Shown: positions 33,101-41,646, numbered from the stretch's first letter. The stretch is 48,932 nucleotides of DNA from Streptomyces sp. rh34 (GCF_002551245.1 NZ_NTGZ01000002.1:2147-51078); one strand, 5' to 3'. The notes: generated by a model not told the origin, from the sequence alone. Numbers and translations are program-made.

Positions 33101-33796
33101 GTGGAGACCGTCGCCGAGACCGCCGCGAAGAGCAACGCACCGGCGGCCGCCGAGAGCACCCCACCGGCAGCACCCTGCCGGGCGCCCCGCCCGCGCGCCG
33201 ACGCGCTGCGCAACCGTGAGCGGATCGTCACGGCGGCGCGCGAGCTGTTCGTCGAGTTCGGGCCGGACGTGGCGCTGGACGATGTCGCACGGCGAGCGGG
33301 CGTCGGCAACGCCACGCTCTACCGGAACTTCCCCGACCGCGTCGCGCTCACCCACGAGGTCGTCCTCGCGGTCACCTCCCGCACCACCCTCCGGGCCGAA
33401 GAGGCCGCCGCCACCGAGTCCGACCCGTTCGCCGCGCTCAGCCGCTTCGTGCACGCGGCCGCCGACGAACGGATCGGCGCCCTGTGCCCGATGCTCTCCG
33501 GCGTCTTCGACAAGGACCACCCCGAACTGCTCGCCGAGCGCCGACGCCTCGAAGAGGCCGTCGAAGGGCTCGTGGCGCGCGCCATGTCCGCGGGGCGGCT
33601 GCGTACCGACATCGCCGTCGGTGACGTACTCGTCGCCCTCTCCCAGCTCACCCGGCCGCTCCCCGGCATCGCCTGCCAGGGCATCGACCGGTTCACCCAC
33701 CGTCATCTGCAGTTGTTCCTGGACGGACTGGAGACCCCGGCCCGCTCCGAACTGCCCGGATCGGCGGCGACCTTGGAGGATCTGCGGCGCCCCTGA
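33101..33796 (+). CDS. TetR-family regulator of an exporter
   Basis: 231 residues from the GTG at 33101, preceded by GGAAGGAG. After a 35-residue Ala/Pro-rich tail, the helix-turn-helix is R-I-V-T-A-A-R-E-L-F-V-E-F-G...V-A-R-R-A-G-V-G-N-A-T-L-Y-R-N-F-P-D-R. The ligand-binding domain ends with the P-G-I-A-C-Q-G-I-D segment seen in the SMR/MFS-linked group with a TetR_C-type end. It is 314 bases upstream of a DHA2 exporter on the same strand, and its promoter carries several CGGGGA-type operators. It is probably a repressor released by the exporter's drug substrate. Confidence 0.9.
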   Translation: METVAETAAKSNAPAAAESTPPAAPCRAPRPRADALRNRERIVTAARELFVEFGPDVALDDVARRAGVGNATLYRNFPDRVALTHEVVLAVTSRTTLRAEEAAATESDPFAALSRFVHAAADERIGALCPMLSGVFDKDHPELLAERRRLEEAVEGLVARAMSAGRLRTDIAVGDVLVALSQLTRPLPGIACQGIDRFTHRHLQLFLDGLETPARSELPGSAATLEDLRRP

Positions 33797-33913
33797 CGCC
33801 CGCGACGACCTGAAACTTCCGGCCCTGTCCCGCCCTCACCGGTCACGCCCGCGGGCGTGTGCGTGTCCCCGGCCGCCCGACGCCGACGCCTGTCCGTCAC
33901 CGGGAAACGCCCT

Positions 33914-33985
33914 CCCGCGTACATCGTTCCCGCGTACATCGTTCCCGTGCACGCCCTTCCCGCGTGCGTCCTTCCCGCCCACGTG
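33914..33985. repeat. 15-base tandem repeat before the exporter gene
   Basis: CCCGCGTACATCGTT at 33914-33928 is repeated exactly at 33929-33943, then in diverged form (CCCGTGCACGCCCTT, CCCGCGTGCGTCCTT) up to about 33985. It is followed by a hairpin GTGGACA-GCTG-TGTCCAC (33983-34000). It fills most of the tetR-exporter gap (33797-34110). Confidence 0.75.
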
Positions 33986-34110
33986 GACAGCTGTGTCCAC
34001 CTACGCGTCCCACGAACCCACGTCATCCCGTCGCGCGTACATCAGCACGTACTCCGGCGCCCACTTCGCGACGCCCCGGCGTCCTCGCACGTCCTTAGGT
34101 GACTACACCC

Positions 34111-35634
34111 ATGTCAAAAACGGCTGACACCGCCCTTCCCGATCCGAGCCGCTGGAAGGCCCTGGCCTTCATCGCGCTCGCCCAGCTGATGGTCGTCCTC
34201 GACGCGACCATCGTGAACATCGCGCTGCCCTCCGCCCAGACCGACCTCGGCATATCCGACGGCAACAAGCAGTGGGTCATCACCGCCTACGCCCTCGCCT
34301 TCGGCGGGCTTCTCCTCTTCGGCGGCCGGATCTCCGACCTCTGGGGGCGCAAGCGCACCTTCGTCGTCGGTCTGATCGGCTTCGCGCTGGCCTCCGCGCT
34401 CGGCGGTGCCGCCCAGAACGAGGCGATGATGTTCGGCTCCCGGGCCCTCCAGGGTGTCTTCGGCGCCCTGCTCGCCCCGGCCGCCCTCTCCCTGCTCGCC
34501 GTGATGTTCACCGACGCCAAGGAGCGCGCCAAGGCGTTCGGCATCTACGGGGCCATCGCCGGTGGCGGTGGCGCGGTCGGGCTGATCCTCGGCGGCTTCC
34601 TCACCGAGTACCTGAACTGGCGCTGGACGTTCTTCGTCAACATCCCGTTCGCCATCGTCGCCGCCGCGGGCGCGTACTTCGTGATCCGTGAGCCGTCCGG
34701 CACCCGCAACCGCGCACCGCTGGACATCCCCGGCGTCGTGCTCTCCACGCTCGGCCTGGTCGCCCTGGTCTACGGCTTCACCCGCGCCGAGTCCGCCGGC
34801 TGGTCGGACGCGGTGACCGTCTCCATGTTCGTCGCCGCCGCCGTGCTGCTCATCGCCTTCGTCGTGACCGAGGCGCACGTGAAGTCGCCGCTGCTGCCGC
34901 TGCGCGTCCTCACCGAGCGCAACCGCGGCGGGGTCTACCTCTCGCTGGGTCTCGCCATCATCGCGATGTTCGGGCTGTTCCTCTTCCTGACCTACTACCT
35001 CCAGGTCGTGAAGGGCTACTCCCCGGTCAAGACCGGCTTCGCGTTCATGCCCATGATCGTGGGCATGATCACCGGGTCCACCCAGATCGGCACCCGGCTG
35101 ATGACCCGGGTCCCGCCGCGCCTGCTGATGGGCCCCGGCTTCCTGGTCGCCGCGGTCGGCATGCTGCTCCTGACCCAGCTGGACCTCAACACCAGCTACG
35201 CGGCCGTCATCCTGCCCGGCATGCTGCTCCTCGGCCTCGGCATGGGTACGGCGTTCATGCCGGCGATGTCCCTGGCCACGCACGGCATCGAGCCGCGTGA
35301 CGCCGGGGTGGCCTCCGCGATGGTCAACACCTCGCAGCAGGTCGGCGGCGCCATCGGCACCGCCCTGCTGAACACCATCGCCGCGAGCGCCACCACCGCG
35401 TACGTCGCCGATCGCGCGGCCGGTGCCACGGACCCGCAGCTCCTGGAGCTCCAGGCCATGGTCAGCGGTTTCGCCGCCGCGATCTGGTGGGCTGTCGGCA
35501 TCCTCGTGGCCGCCGCCGCCATCGCGATCGCCCTCATCAACACCGGCCGCCCCGGAACGGGGTCCGGCGGGACGGACGACGCGTCCGGCGCGGGTGCCGA
35601 GGAGGAGTTCAGGATCCCGGTGGTCGCCCACTGA
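34111..35634 (+). CDS. DHA2-type MFS exporter
   Basis: 507 residues from the ATG at 34111, with AGGTG nine bases upstream; a GTG four codons earlier overlaps that site. Fourteen hydrophobic helices, as in the QacA-like DHA2 family. Motif A is seen as G-R-I-S-D-L-W-G-R-K-R-T near 70-81, L-D-A-T-I-V-N-I-A-L-P in helix 1, and motif C as G-A-I-A-G-G-G-G-A-V-G-L-I-L-G-G around 149-164. It uses the proton gradient to export drugs or toxic metabolites. It follows its probable TetR repressor on the same strand. A hairpin terminator lies 33 bases after the stop. Confidence 0.92.
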   Translation: MSKTADTALPDPSRWKALAFIALAQLMVVLDATIVNIALPSAQTDLGISDGNKQWVITAYALAFGGLLLFGGRISDLWGRKRTFVVGLIGFALASALGGAAQNEAMMFGSRALQGVFGALLAPAALSLLAVMFTDAKERAKAFGIYGAIAGGGGAVGLILGGFLTEYLNWRWTFFVNIPFAIVAAAGAYFVIREPSGTRNRAPLDIPGVVLSTLGLVALVYGFTRAESAGWSDAVTVSMFVAAAVLLIAFVVTEAHVKSPLLPLRVLTERNRGGVYLSLGLAIIAMFGLFLFLTYYLQVVKGYSPVKTGFAFMPMIVGMITGSTQIGTRLMTRVPPRLLMGPGFLVAAVGMLLLTQLDLNTSYAAVILPGMLLLGLGMGTAFMPAMSLATHGIEPRDAGVASAMVNTSQQVGGAIGTALLNTIAASATTAYVADRAAGATDPQLLELQAMVSGFAAAIWWAVGILVAAAAIAIALINTGRPGTGSGGTDDASGAGAEEEFRIPVVAH

Positions 35635-35667
35635 CGACGGCGGTACCTTCCCCGCCCGGTAGTTCTT

Positions 35668-35700
35668 CTGCCCTGGTTCCGCTCAGCGGAGCCAGGGCAG
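35668..35700. terminator. Bidirectional terminator overlapping the marR 3' end
   Basis: 16-base arms (35668-35683 and 35685-35700) with one mismatch, converging on one base, so the real loop is made by opening the innermost pairs. The right arm is the last codons of the leftward marR gene (L-P-W-L-R and stop). It can serve both the exporter and marR. Confidence 0.75.
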
Positions 35701-36180
35701 ATCCGCGTCCGTGCCCTCCGGCTCCAGGCCGGTGGCGATCGCCCGCATGATCTCTCCGAGGCTGCTCACCTGCTCGGGCGTGAGCCGGTCGAACATCGCC
35801 TGCCGTACGGCCTCGACGTGGCCCGGCGCCGAGCGGCGGAGCATCGCGTAGCCGTCGTCGGTGAGCACCGCGTTCTGGCCGCGCTTGTCGGAGGGGCATT
35901 CCTCGCGGCGTACCCAGCCGTTCTTCTCCAGCCGGGCGATGGCGTGCGAGAGCCGGGAACGGGTGATCTTCGCGTTCCGGGCCAGCTCCGTCATCCGCAT
36001 CCGGCGGCGGGGGGCCTGCGCGAGCTGGACGAGCAGCCCGTAATAGATGTGCGGCATGCCGGCGTCGCGCTGCAACTGGCGGTCGAGGTGATCCTCCAGC
36101 AGCGTGGTGGCCTGCAGATAGGCGCGCCAGGCGTGCTGCTCCTCGTCGGTGAGCCAGCGCGGCGCGCTGGTGGATGCCAT
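35683..36180 (-). CDS. MarR-family transcriptional regulator
   Basis: 165 residues from the ATG at 36180, with GGAG nine bases upstream; an ATG two codons earlier is too close to that site. Winged helix signature: M-T-E-L-A-R-N-A-K-I-T-R-S-R-L-S-H-A-I-A-R-L-E-K-N-G-W-V-R-R-E, then the wing C-P-S-D-K-R-G-Q-N-A-V-L-T-D-D-G. A Cys in the wing (E-E-C-P-S-D-K) could be redox sensitive. It is divergent from a DODA-type dioxygenase gene, and AT-rich inverted repeats lie between them. It is probably an autorepressor that releases the dioxygenase on sensing a phenolic or oxidising ligand. Confidence 0.9.
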   Translation of the reverse strand: MASTSAPRWLTDEEQHAWRAYLQATTLLEDHLDRQLQRDAGMPHIYYGLLVQLAQAPRRRMRMTELARNAKITRSRLSHAIARLEKNGWVRREECPSDKRGQNAVLTDDGYAMLRRSAPGHVEAVRQAMFDRLTPEQVSSLGEIMRAIATGLEPEGTDADLPWLR

Positions 36181-36208
36181 GGTCATGTACTCCACTGTAC
36201 GACCTTTT

Positions 36209-36267
36209 CTTGAAAGTTTAACTAGATAGAGTTAAGGTCTCCGGAGGTAGGAACTTGAATTTTCAAG
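36209..36267. promoter_or_regulatory. AT-rich operator region of marR and dioxygenase
   Basis: Two clear elements: TTAAC-N8-GTTAA (36218-36235) and CTTGAA-TT-TTCAAG (36254-36267). CTTGAAAG at 36209-36216 repeats the latter half-site. The AT content is far above the surroundings. The stretch lies 29-88 bases upstream of the marR start and suits a MarR dimer. Confidence 0.65.
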
Positions 36268-36400
36268 AAGCCTGCCCGGCAGGTCCCCGCAGGGGATCCG
36301 AAGGGGTTTCACAGGGCCCCTGAACAACGATCCCTCATATGGCCTCGGGGAACTCCTGCTCGGCCGAACGCGTGACCGGAACCAGTGCCCTGTGCGCCCA

Positions 36401-36429
36401 ACGCGGCGCCCGTCGCCCTGGCGCCGCGT
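36401..36429 (+). promoter_or_regulatory. Leader hairpin just before the dioxygenase gene
   Basis: ACGCGGCGCC and GGCGCCGCGT form a perfect 10-bp stem with a 9-base loop, ending 18 bases before the ATG at 36448 and about seven bases before its GGGAG. It could affect translation or mRNA stability. Confidence 0.45.
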
Positions 36430-36447
36430 CCAGTGGATGGGAGTGCC

Positions 36448-37230
36448 ATGACAGTCACCGCGGAGCGGATGCCCGCCCTCTACCTCTCGCACGGCGCACC
36501 GCCGCTGGCCGACGATCCCGTCTGGCCCGGTGAACTCGCCGCCTGGTCCGCGGGGCTGCCCCGCCCCCGCGCGATCCTGATGGTCTCCGCCCACTGGGAG
36601 GAGGCCCCGCTCGCGCTCGGCGCCACCGGGACCGTGCCGCTCGTCCACGACTTCTGGGGCTTTCCCGAGCACTATTACGGCGTGCGTTACGGGGCCCCCG
36701 GCGCGCCCCGGCTCGCCGACAGCGTCCGCAAGCTGCTGCGCGGCGCCGGTACGCCGGTCCAGGACATTCCGGACCGCGGCCTCGACCACGGCGCGTACGT
36801 ACCGCTGGTGGAGATGTTCCCTGACGCCGACGTTCCCGTACTCCAGATCTCGCTGCCGACCCTCGACCCGCAGAAGCTGATGGACGTCGGGCGCAAACTC
36901 GCCCCCCTGCGCGACGAGGGCGTTCTCATCGTCGGCAGCGGCTTCTTCACCCACAACCTGGCCGCTCTGCGGCACCGGGGCGGCGGCGTTCCCGGCTGGT
37001 CGGCGGAGTTCGACGACTGGGGCGACCGCGCGCTGCGGGCCCAGGACGTCGACGCGCTGATCGACTTCGAGCACACGTCCCCGGCCGGGAAGCTGGCCCA
37101 CCCGCGCACCGAGCACTTCGCGCCGCTGTTCGTGACGCTGGGCGCGGCCGAGGACGAGCTGGACCGGGGGCGCAGCGTCATCGACGGCTTCTGGATGGGG
37201 CTGGCGAAGCGCTCGGTGCAGTTCGGCTGA
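36448..37230 (+). CDS. DODA-type (LigB-like) extradiol ring-cleavage dioxygenase
   Basis: 260 residues from the ATG at 36448, GGGAG just upstream. Residues expected to bind metal or act in catalysis are present: His in Y-L-S-H-G-A-P-P (about 15), in V-S-A-H-W-E-E (about 50), in G-L-D-H-G-A-Y-V-P-L (about 114) and in F-F-T-H-N-L (about 172). The family covers plant DOPA 4,5-dioxygenase and bacterial YgiD and is related to protocatechuate 4,5-dioxygenase beta subunits. It opens catechol rings with oxygen and a bound metal. A divergent MarR gene probably controls it. The true aromatic substrate is unknown. Confidence 0.9.
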   Translation: MTVTAERMPALYLSHGAPPLADDPVWPGELAAWSAGLPRPRAILMVSAHWEEAPLALGATGTVPLVHDFWGFPEHYYGVRYGAPGAPRLADSVRKLLRGAGTPVQDIPDRGLDHGAYVPLVEMFPDADVPVLQISLPTLDPQKLMDVGRKLAPLRDEGVLIVGSGFFTHNLAALRHRGGGVPGWSAEFDDWGDRALRAQDVDALIDFEHTSPAGKLAHPRTEHFAPLFVTLGAAEDELDRGRSVIDGFWMGLAKRSVQFG

Positions 37231-37650
37231 GGGGCTCCGGGCACGGCGGGGAAGGTCAGGGCCGCTGCCGGAGTATGCGCTCAGGCGCCTCGTCGAGGGT
37301 GCCTGTGGTGTCGGCGGTCGTGCGTCCCGTGGCCGGGGCCTGCGGTCCGGCGCGTAGTGGACGCCCTGAGCAACCCGGACGCCGCCCCGGCCGTCTTCCG
37401 GGGTGGGAGCAACGGCCCTCCCCGGTGCCGGGAGGCCGGGCGGGGCGCGTCGGGTGGGGCGCAGTGCGACGTGCAGGTGAGCGCCGTCTCATGCCCGCGC
37501 CGATTCCGGGTACCCGGTCGGAGTGCCGCGAAGGGGCCGATCGTCCCCGCTACCGGCTCTGACCTGCGCGTCCGGCGGAATCCGGAAGCGGAATCCAGCG
37601 GTCGGCGCCGGACAGGGTACTGCATGATCGCGAAAGTGAATGTGCGGCAT

Positions 37651-37677
37651 GGGAATTCTGTCCGGATTCCAGTCGTT
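37651..37677 (+). promoter_or_regulatory. SigR-type promoter of hrdD
   Basis: GGGAAT (37651-37656), exactly 18 bases, then GTT (37675-37677). This is the consensus of the thiol-stress sigma factor SigR, and hrdD is a known SigR target in Streptomyces coelicolor. The start codon is 63 bases downstream of the GTT. The region between the dioxygenase stop and here (37231-37650) shows no gene. Confidence 0.8.
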
Positions 37678-37739
37678 GTTTCCAACGGATGCAGGGCACC
37701 TCGAAAGGGTGTCGCGACCTACTCAGCAAGGGAGCACGC

Positions 37740-38741
37740 ATGGCAACCCGTGCCGTCGCCCGTCGTACGTCCACCACCTCCGGTGGGTCCGGCCGGGCAG
37801 GCAGTGTTCGCGCCGTGGGCGGAGAAATCGCCGATCGCGACCTGGTCGGCATGTACCTGGACGAGATCGCCCGCACACCGCTGCTCGACGCCGCCAAGGA
37901 AGTCGACCTCTCCCAGACCATCGAGGCGGGCGTCTTCGCCCAGCAGATCCTCGACGGCGGGGTGGAGAGCGCCGTCGGTGACGCGAAGCGTGAGGAGCTG
38001 GAGGCGCTGGTCGCCGAGGGCGAGCGCGCCAAGGACATATTCATCCGTTCCAACCTCCGGCTCGTCGTGGCCGTGGCCCGCCGCTACCCGCGCGCGGGGC
38101 TCCCTCTGCTCGACCTCATCCAGGAGGGCAACGCGGGCCTGGTGCGCGCGGTCGAGAAGTTCGACTACGCCAAGGGCTTCAAGTTCTCCACGTACGCCAC
38201 CTGGTGGATCCGGCAGGCCATCACCCGGTCCATCGCCGACCAGTCCCGCACGATCCGGCTCCCCGTCCACCTGGTGGAGGAGCTCGGCCGGATCCGCCGG
38301 GTCCAGCGCGAGTTCAACCGCGAGAACGGGCGCGACCCGGAGCACGCGGAGATCGCCGCCGAGCTCGACTCCAACGCCGAGCGCGTCGGCAACGTCCTGG
38401 ACTGGGCCCGCGACCCGGTCAGTCTCAACATGTCCGTGGACGACGACGGCGACACCCAGTTCGGGGACCTGCTGGAGGACACCTCCGCCGTCTCGCCCGA
38501 GCAGTCCGTGATGACCCTGCTCCGCAGTGAGGAGCTGGAGGACCTGATCGGCAAGCTCGACAACAGGACCGCCTCGATCATCAAGATGCGGTACGGCATC
38601 GAGGACGGCCGGGAGCGGACACTGACCGAAGTGGGCAAGCAGCACGGCCTCACACGGGAGCGGATCCGCCAGATAGAGAAGCACGCACTGCTCGAATTGA
38701 AGCGAATGGCTCACGACACGGGCTTTGACGCTGCGGCGTGA
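37740..38741 (+). CDS. hrdD: RNA polymerase sigma factor HrdD
   Basis: 333 residues from the ATG at 37740, with AGGGAG upstream; the M-A-T-R-A-V-A-R-R start is the one I recall for HrdD, which has nearly the same length in S. coelicolor. Group 2 sigma-70: region 1.2 (D-L-V-G-M-Y-L-D-E-I-A-R-T-P-L-L), region 2 with L-R-L-V-V-A-V-A-R-R-Y and Y-A-T-W-W-I-R-Q-A-I near 150-165, region 3, and region 4.2 helix-turn-helix L-T-E-V-G-K-Q-H-G-L-T-R-E-R-I-R-Q-I-E. It is a non-essential relative of the principal factor HrdB with very similar promoter recognition. The upstream SigR promoter links it to disulphide stress. Confidence 0.93.
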   Translation: MATRAVARRTSTTSGGSGRAGSVRAVGGEIADRDLVGMYLDEIARTPLLDAAKEVDLSQTIEAGVFAQQILDGGVESAVGDAKREELEALVAEGERAKDIFIRSNLRLVVAVARRYPRAGLPLLDLIQEGNAGLVRAVEKFDYAKGFKFSTYATWWIRQAITRSIADQSRTIRLPVHLVEELGRIRRVQREFNRENGRDPEHAEIAAELDSNAERVGNVLDWARDPVSLNMSVDDDGDTQFGDLLEDTSAVSPEQSVMTLLRSEELEDLIGKLDNRTASIIKMRYGIEDGRERTLTEVGKQHGLTRERIRQIEKHALLELKRMAHDTGFDAAA

Positions 38742-38836
38742 GCCAATAACCCGTAATCTCCCCATCAAGCCGGTTCGCACCGGCCGACCGACCGGGTCAT
38801 TCCGGTCACCCGACCGGTTTTCACCGGTCCCTGAGC

Positions 38837-38874
38837 TGAGCCCCGGCGCCCACCCCCCCCGGCGTCGGGGCTCA
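38837..38874. terminator. Bidirectional terminator between hrdD and the WYL gene
   Basis: 14-bp arms TGAGCCCCGGCGCC and GGCGTCGGGGCTCA (one mismatch) with a 10-base C-rich loop, between the convergent stops at 38741 and 38888. Confidence 0.75.
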
Positions 38875-38887
38875 TCCCTGTTCCGGG

Positions 38888-39985
38888 TCAGCCGCCGGGC
38901 GCACCCGTTCCGGGGTGGCCGGGGACCGGTCCTGGCCCGGGTCCGGTCCTGTTCCGCGCCGCCCCTCCCTCCGGGGCCGGGGCCGGGGCCGGGGCCGGGG
39001 CGAGGGAGGCGCGGGTCAGCCGGGCGCCGAGGCTCTCCAGGTACGCCACCAGTTGCGGCGGCCCGTGCGCGGAGAACTCGCAGTCCACCAACGCCAGCCG
39101 CAGTGCCACCCACTCCAGCGAATCGGTGCACGAGGCCCGCAGCCGGCAGGCGCCCTCACCGTCCGGCTCCGGCGTCCCGAGATGCGCGGGCAGCCGCGCC
39201 GCCACGAACTCCGCCGGCGCCCCGAACCACACATCGAGGCACAGCTCCGGCTTCATCCGTCTCATCGACCGGGCCAGGAACTTCGCCGCGTCCCCGCTGC
39301 CGGCGTCACTCCCCGCGCCCTCGACGGGCAGCGGCCTCGGCGCGAACCTGGCCCCCGTCGCGTGCGGCTCGCCGACCCGGTCCACCCGGAACGTACGCCA
39401 GTCCTCCCGGTCGAGGTCGTACGCGACCAGGTACCAGCGCTGCCCGGTGCTCACCAGCCGGTACGGCTCGACCTGCCGCTTCGTCCGGGTGCCGTCGCCG
39501 CTGCGGTACGCGAACCTCAGCCGCTCCCGCCCGGTGGCCGCCGAGGCCAGCGTCGTCAGGGTCCGCGGGTCGATGGTGGCGCCGTCGCCCCGGGTCAGCG
39601 GCACCGTGGCGTTCTGGAGCGCGGAGACCCGGTGCCGCAACCGGGAGGGGAGCACCTGTTCCAGCTTCGCCAGCGCCCGTACGGAGGCCTCGTCGACGCC
39701 CTCGATCGCGTGCCCCGCCCCGGCCCGCAGCCCCACCGCGATGGCCACCGCCTCCTCGTCGTCCAGCAGGAGGGGCGGCATGGCGGCGCCCGCCACCAGG
39801 CGATAGCCGCCGACGGAGCCGCGTGAGGCCTCGACCGGGTAGCCCAGGTCGCGCAGCCGGTCGACGTCGCGGCGGATCGTGCGCGGACTGACATCGAGCC
39901 GCTCGGCCAGCTCGCCGCCCGGCCACTCGCGCGGGGTCTGGAGAAGCGACAGCAGTTTCAGCAGTCGTGCGGGGGTGTCGGACAT
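38888..39985 (-). CDS. WYL-domain transcriptional regulator
   Basis: 365 residues from the ATG at 39985. The N-terminal HTH_11-type winged helix (A-R-L-L-K-L-L-S-L-L-Q, then L-D-V-S-P-R-T-I-R-R-D-V-D-R-L) is followed by the WYL domain at about 150-215 with R-W-Y-L-V-A-Y-D and the F-R-V-D-R strand, and a WCX-type C-terminal extension. The tail has a run of A-P dipeptides and G-P repeats. WYL domains bind nucleic acids or nucleotide ligands. The gene is divergent from a DHA2 exporter with an inverted repeat between them, so it probably controls that exporter. Confidence 0.9.
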   Translation of the reverse strand: MSDTPARLLKLLSLLQTPREWPGGELAERLDVSPRTIRRDVDRLRDLGYPVEASRGSVGGYRLVAGAAMPPLLLDDEEAVAIAVGLRAGAGHAIEGVDEASVRALAKLEQVLPSRLRHRVSALQNATVPLTRGDGATIDPRTLTTLASAATGRERLRFAYRSGDGTRTKRQVEPYRLVSTGQRWYLVAYDLDREDWRTFRVDRVGEPHATGARFAPRPLPVEGAGSDAGSGDAAKFLARSMRRMKPELCLDVWFGAPAEFVAARLPAHLGTPEPDGEGACRLRASCTDSLEWVALRLALVDCEFSAHGPPQLVAYLESLGARLTRASLAPAPAPAPAPEGGAARNRTGPGPGPVPGHPGTGAPGG

Positions 39986-40007
39986 GGCCCCAGGATGCCG
40001 GACCATC

Positions 40008-40024
40008 AGGTCATCATCTGACCT
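40008..40024. promoter_or_regulatory. Inverted repeat between WYL regulator and exporter
   Basis: AGGTCA-TCATC-TGACCT, perfect 6-bp arms. It is 22 bases upstream of both starts (39985 and 40047), so one bound dimer could block both. Confidence 0.65.
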
Positions 40025-40046
40025 AATGGATGCCTAGGTTCTTCCC

Positions 40047-41609
40047 ATGCCTTCTTCCGCACCTCCGCCGCCCACGGCGTCGCACATCGCACCACCCACC
40101 GCACCCACCGCACCGGAAGCATCCGCGGCCCCCGCGCCGGCCGACCGGCGGCGCTGGTTCGCGCTCGCCATCGTGATGACCGCCGCCTTCATGGACCTGG
40201 TCGACGTCACGATCGTCAACATCGCGATCCCCAGCATCCAACGCGAGACCGGAGCCTCGGTCTCCGCGATCCAGTGGATCACCGCCGGTTATGCCCTCGC
40301 GTTCGCGGCCGGGCTGATCACGGGCGGCCGGCTCGGCGACATCTACGGGCGTAAGCGGCTCTTCCTCATCGGCATCGGCGGATTCACGCTCGCCTCCGCC
40401 CTGTGCGGCTTCGCGGGCAGCCCCGAGATACTGGTCGCCGCGCGGGTCCTCCAGGGCGCCACCGCCGCGCTGATGGTGCCTCAGGTGCTGTCGATCGTGC
40501 ACGCCACCTTCCCCGCGCACGAGCGCGGCAAGGTCTTCGGGCTCTTCGGCGCGATCGTCGGGCTCGGCGCGGTCTCCGGGCCGCTGCTGGGCGCGCTGCT
40601 CACCGAGTGGGACCTCTTCGGGCTCGGCTGGCGGCCGATCTTCCTGATCAACCTGCCCGTGGGCATCGCCGGACTGATTCTCGGCGCGAAGTTCATCACC
40701 GAGTCGAAGGCCCCCAGGGCGGTCCGCCTCGACCTGCTCGGCGTCGCCCTGATCACTCTGGCGATGCTGATGCTCATCTACCCGCTCACCCGGGGACATG
40801 AGCTGGGCTGGCCGCTCTGGGGTCATCTGTCGATGGTGGGCAGCCTGTTCGTCTTCGGGGCGCTGGTTCTGTACCAGCGGCAGAAGGCGCTGACGGACGG
40901 CTCGCCGCTGATCGAACTGTCCCTGTTCCGGGTCAAGAGCTTCGCCGCCGGCATCGCCGTGCAGCTGACCTTCGGCGTCGGCCTCGGCATCTTCTTCCTG
41001 GTCTGGACCCTGTACATGCAGATGGGTCTCGGCTGGAGCGTGCTGCGCGCCGGCACGACGGGCATCCCGTTCTCCGTCGCCGTCTCGGTGGCCGCCGGGA
41101 TCTCCGTGCAGAAGCTGGTACCCCGCTTCGGCCGCAAGGTCCTCCAGGCCGGTGCGCTCCTCATGATCGCCGGACTGCTGATCTACCTCTGGGAGAGCGA
41201 GCAGTACGGCATGGTCATCACGTCCTGGCAGATGGCCGTCCCGCTGGTGGTCATGGGCACAGGGATGGGGCTGGTCGTGGCTCCGCTGACCGACGCGGTG
41301 CTCTCCGAAGTGCCCAAGGAGCACGCCGGATCGGCGTCCGGGCTGATCAACACCGTGCAGCAGATGGGGACGGCGCTCGGTCTCGGCCTGGTGTCCGTCG
41401 TCTTCTACGGGGCGATCGGCGACCGGCTGGCCCCCGAGGCGGTCGGCCCGGCGTTCGTCGACGCGTTCCAGCAGGCGCTGTGGTGGGTGGCCGGGGTGTT
41501 CTCGGTGATCTTCCTGGTGATGTTCGCGCTGCCCGCCCGGCCGCGCGCCCACGTCGAGGGCGACGCCCCCGTGGAGGGCGAGGCGCACGCGGAGGGCGGC
41601 GTGAGCTGA
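40047..41609 (+). CDS. DHA2-type MFS exporter
   Basis: 520 residues. A Pro/Ala-rich N-terminal tail of about 33 residues is followed by fourteen hydrophobic helices. Motifs: D-V-T-I-V-N-I-A-I-P-S-I-Q in helix 1, G-G-R-L-G-D-I-Y-G-R-K-R-L (motif A, about 93-105) and G-A-I-V-G-L-G-A-V-S-G-P-L-L-G (motif C). No strong ribosome site precedes the ATG, so the transcript may be leaderless. It is divergent from a WYL regulator and therefore under different control from the exporter at 34111, with which it shares only family features. The substrate is probably a hydrophobic drug or metabolite. Confidence 0.9.
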   Translation: MPSSAPPPPTASHIAPPTAPTAPEASAAPAPADRRRWFALAIVMTAAFMDLVDVTIVNIAIPSIQRETGASVSAIQWITAGYALAFAAGLITGGRLGDIYGRKRLFLIGIGGFTLASALCGFAGSPEILVAARVLQGATAALMVPQVLSIVHATFPAHERGKVFGLFGAIVGLGAVSGPLLGALLTEWDLFGLGWRPIFLINLPVGIAGLILGAKFITESKAPRAVRLDLLGVALITLAMLMLIYPLTRGHELGWPLWGHLSMVGSLFVFGALVLYQRQKALTDGSPLIELSLFRVKSFAAGIAVQLTFGVGLGIFFLVWTLYMQMGLGWSVLRAGTTGIPFSVAVSVAAGISVQKLVPRFGRKVLQAGALLMIAGLLIYLWESEQYGMVITSWQMAVPLVVMGTGMGLVVAPLTDAVLSEVPKEHAGSASGLINTVQQMGTALGLGLVSVVFYGAIGDRLAPEAVGPAFVDAFQQALWWVAGVFSVIFLVMFALPARPRAHVEGDAPVEGEAHAEGGVS

Positions 41610-41646
41610 TCCGCGCGGGCGGTGGGGCCGGCCCCGTGTGGGCGGC

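Noticed and set aside
33914..33985. Possible CRISPR array
   Set aside because: Repeats are contiguous 15-base units without spacers.
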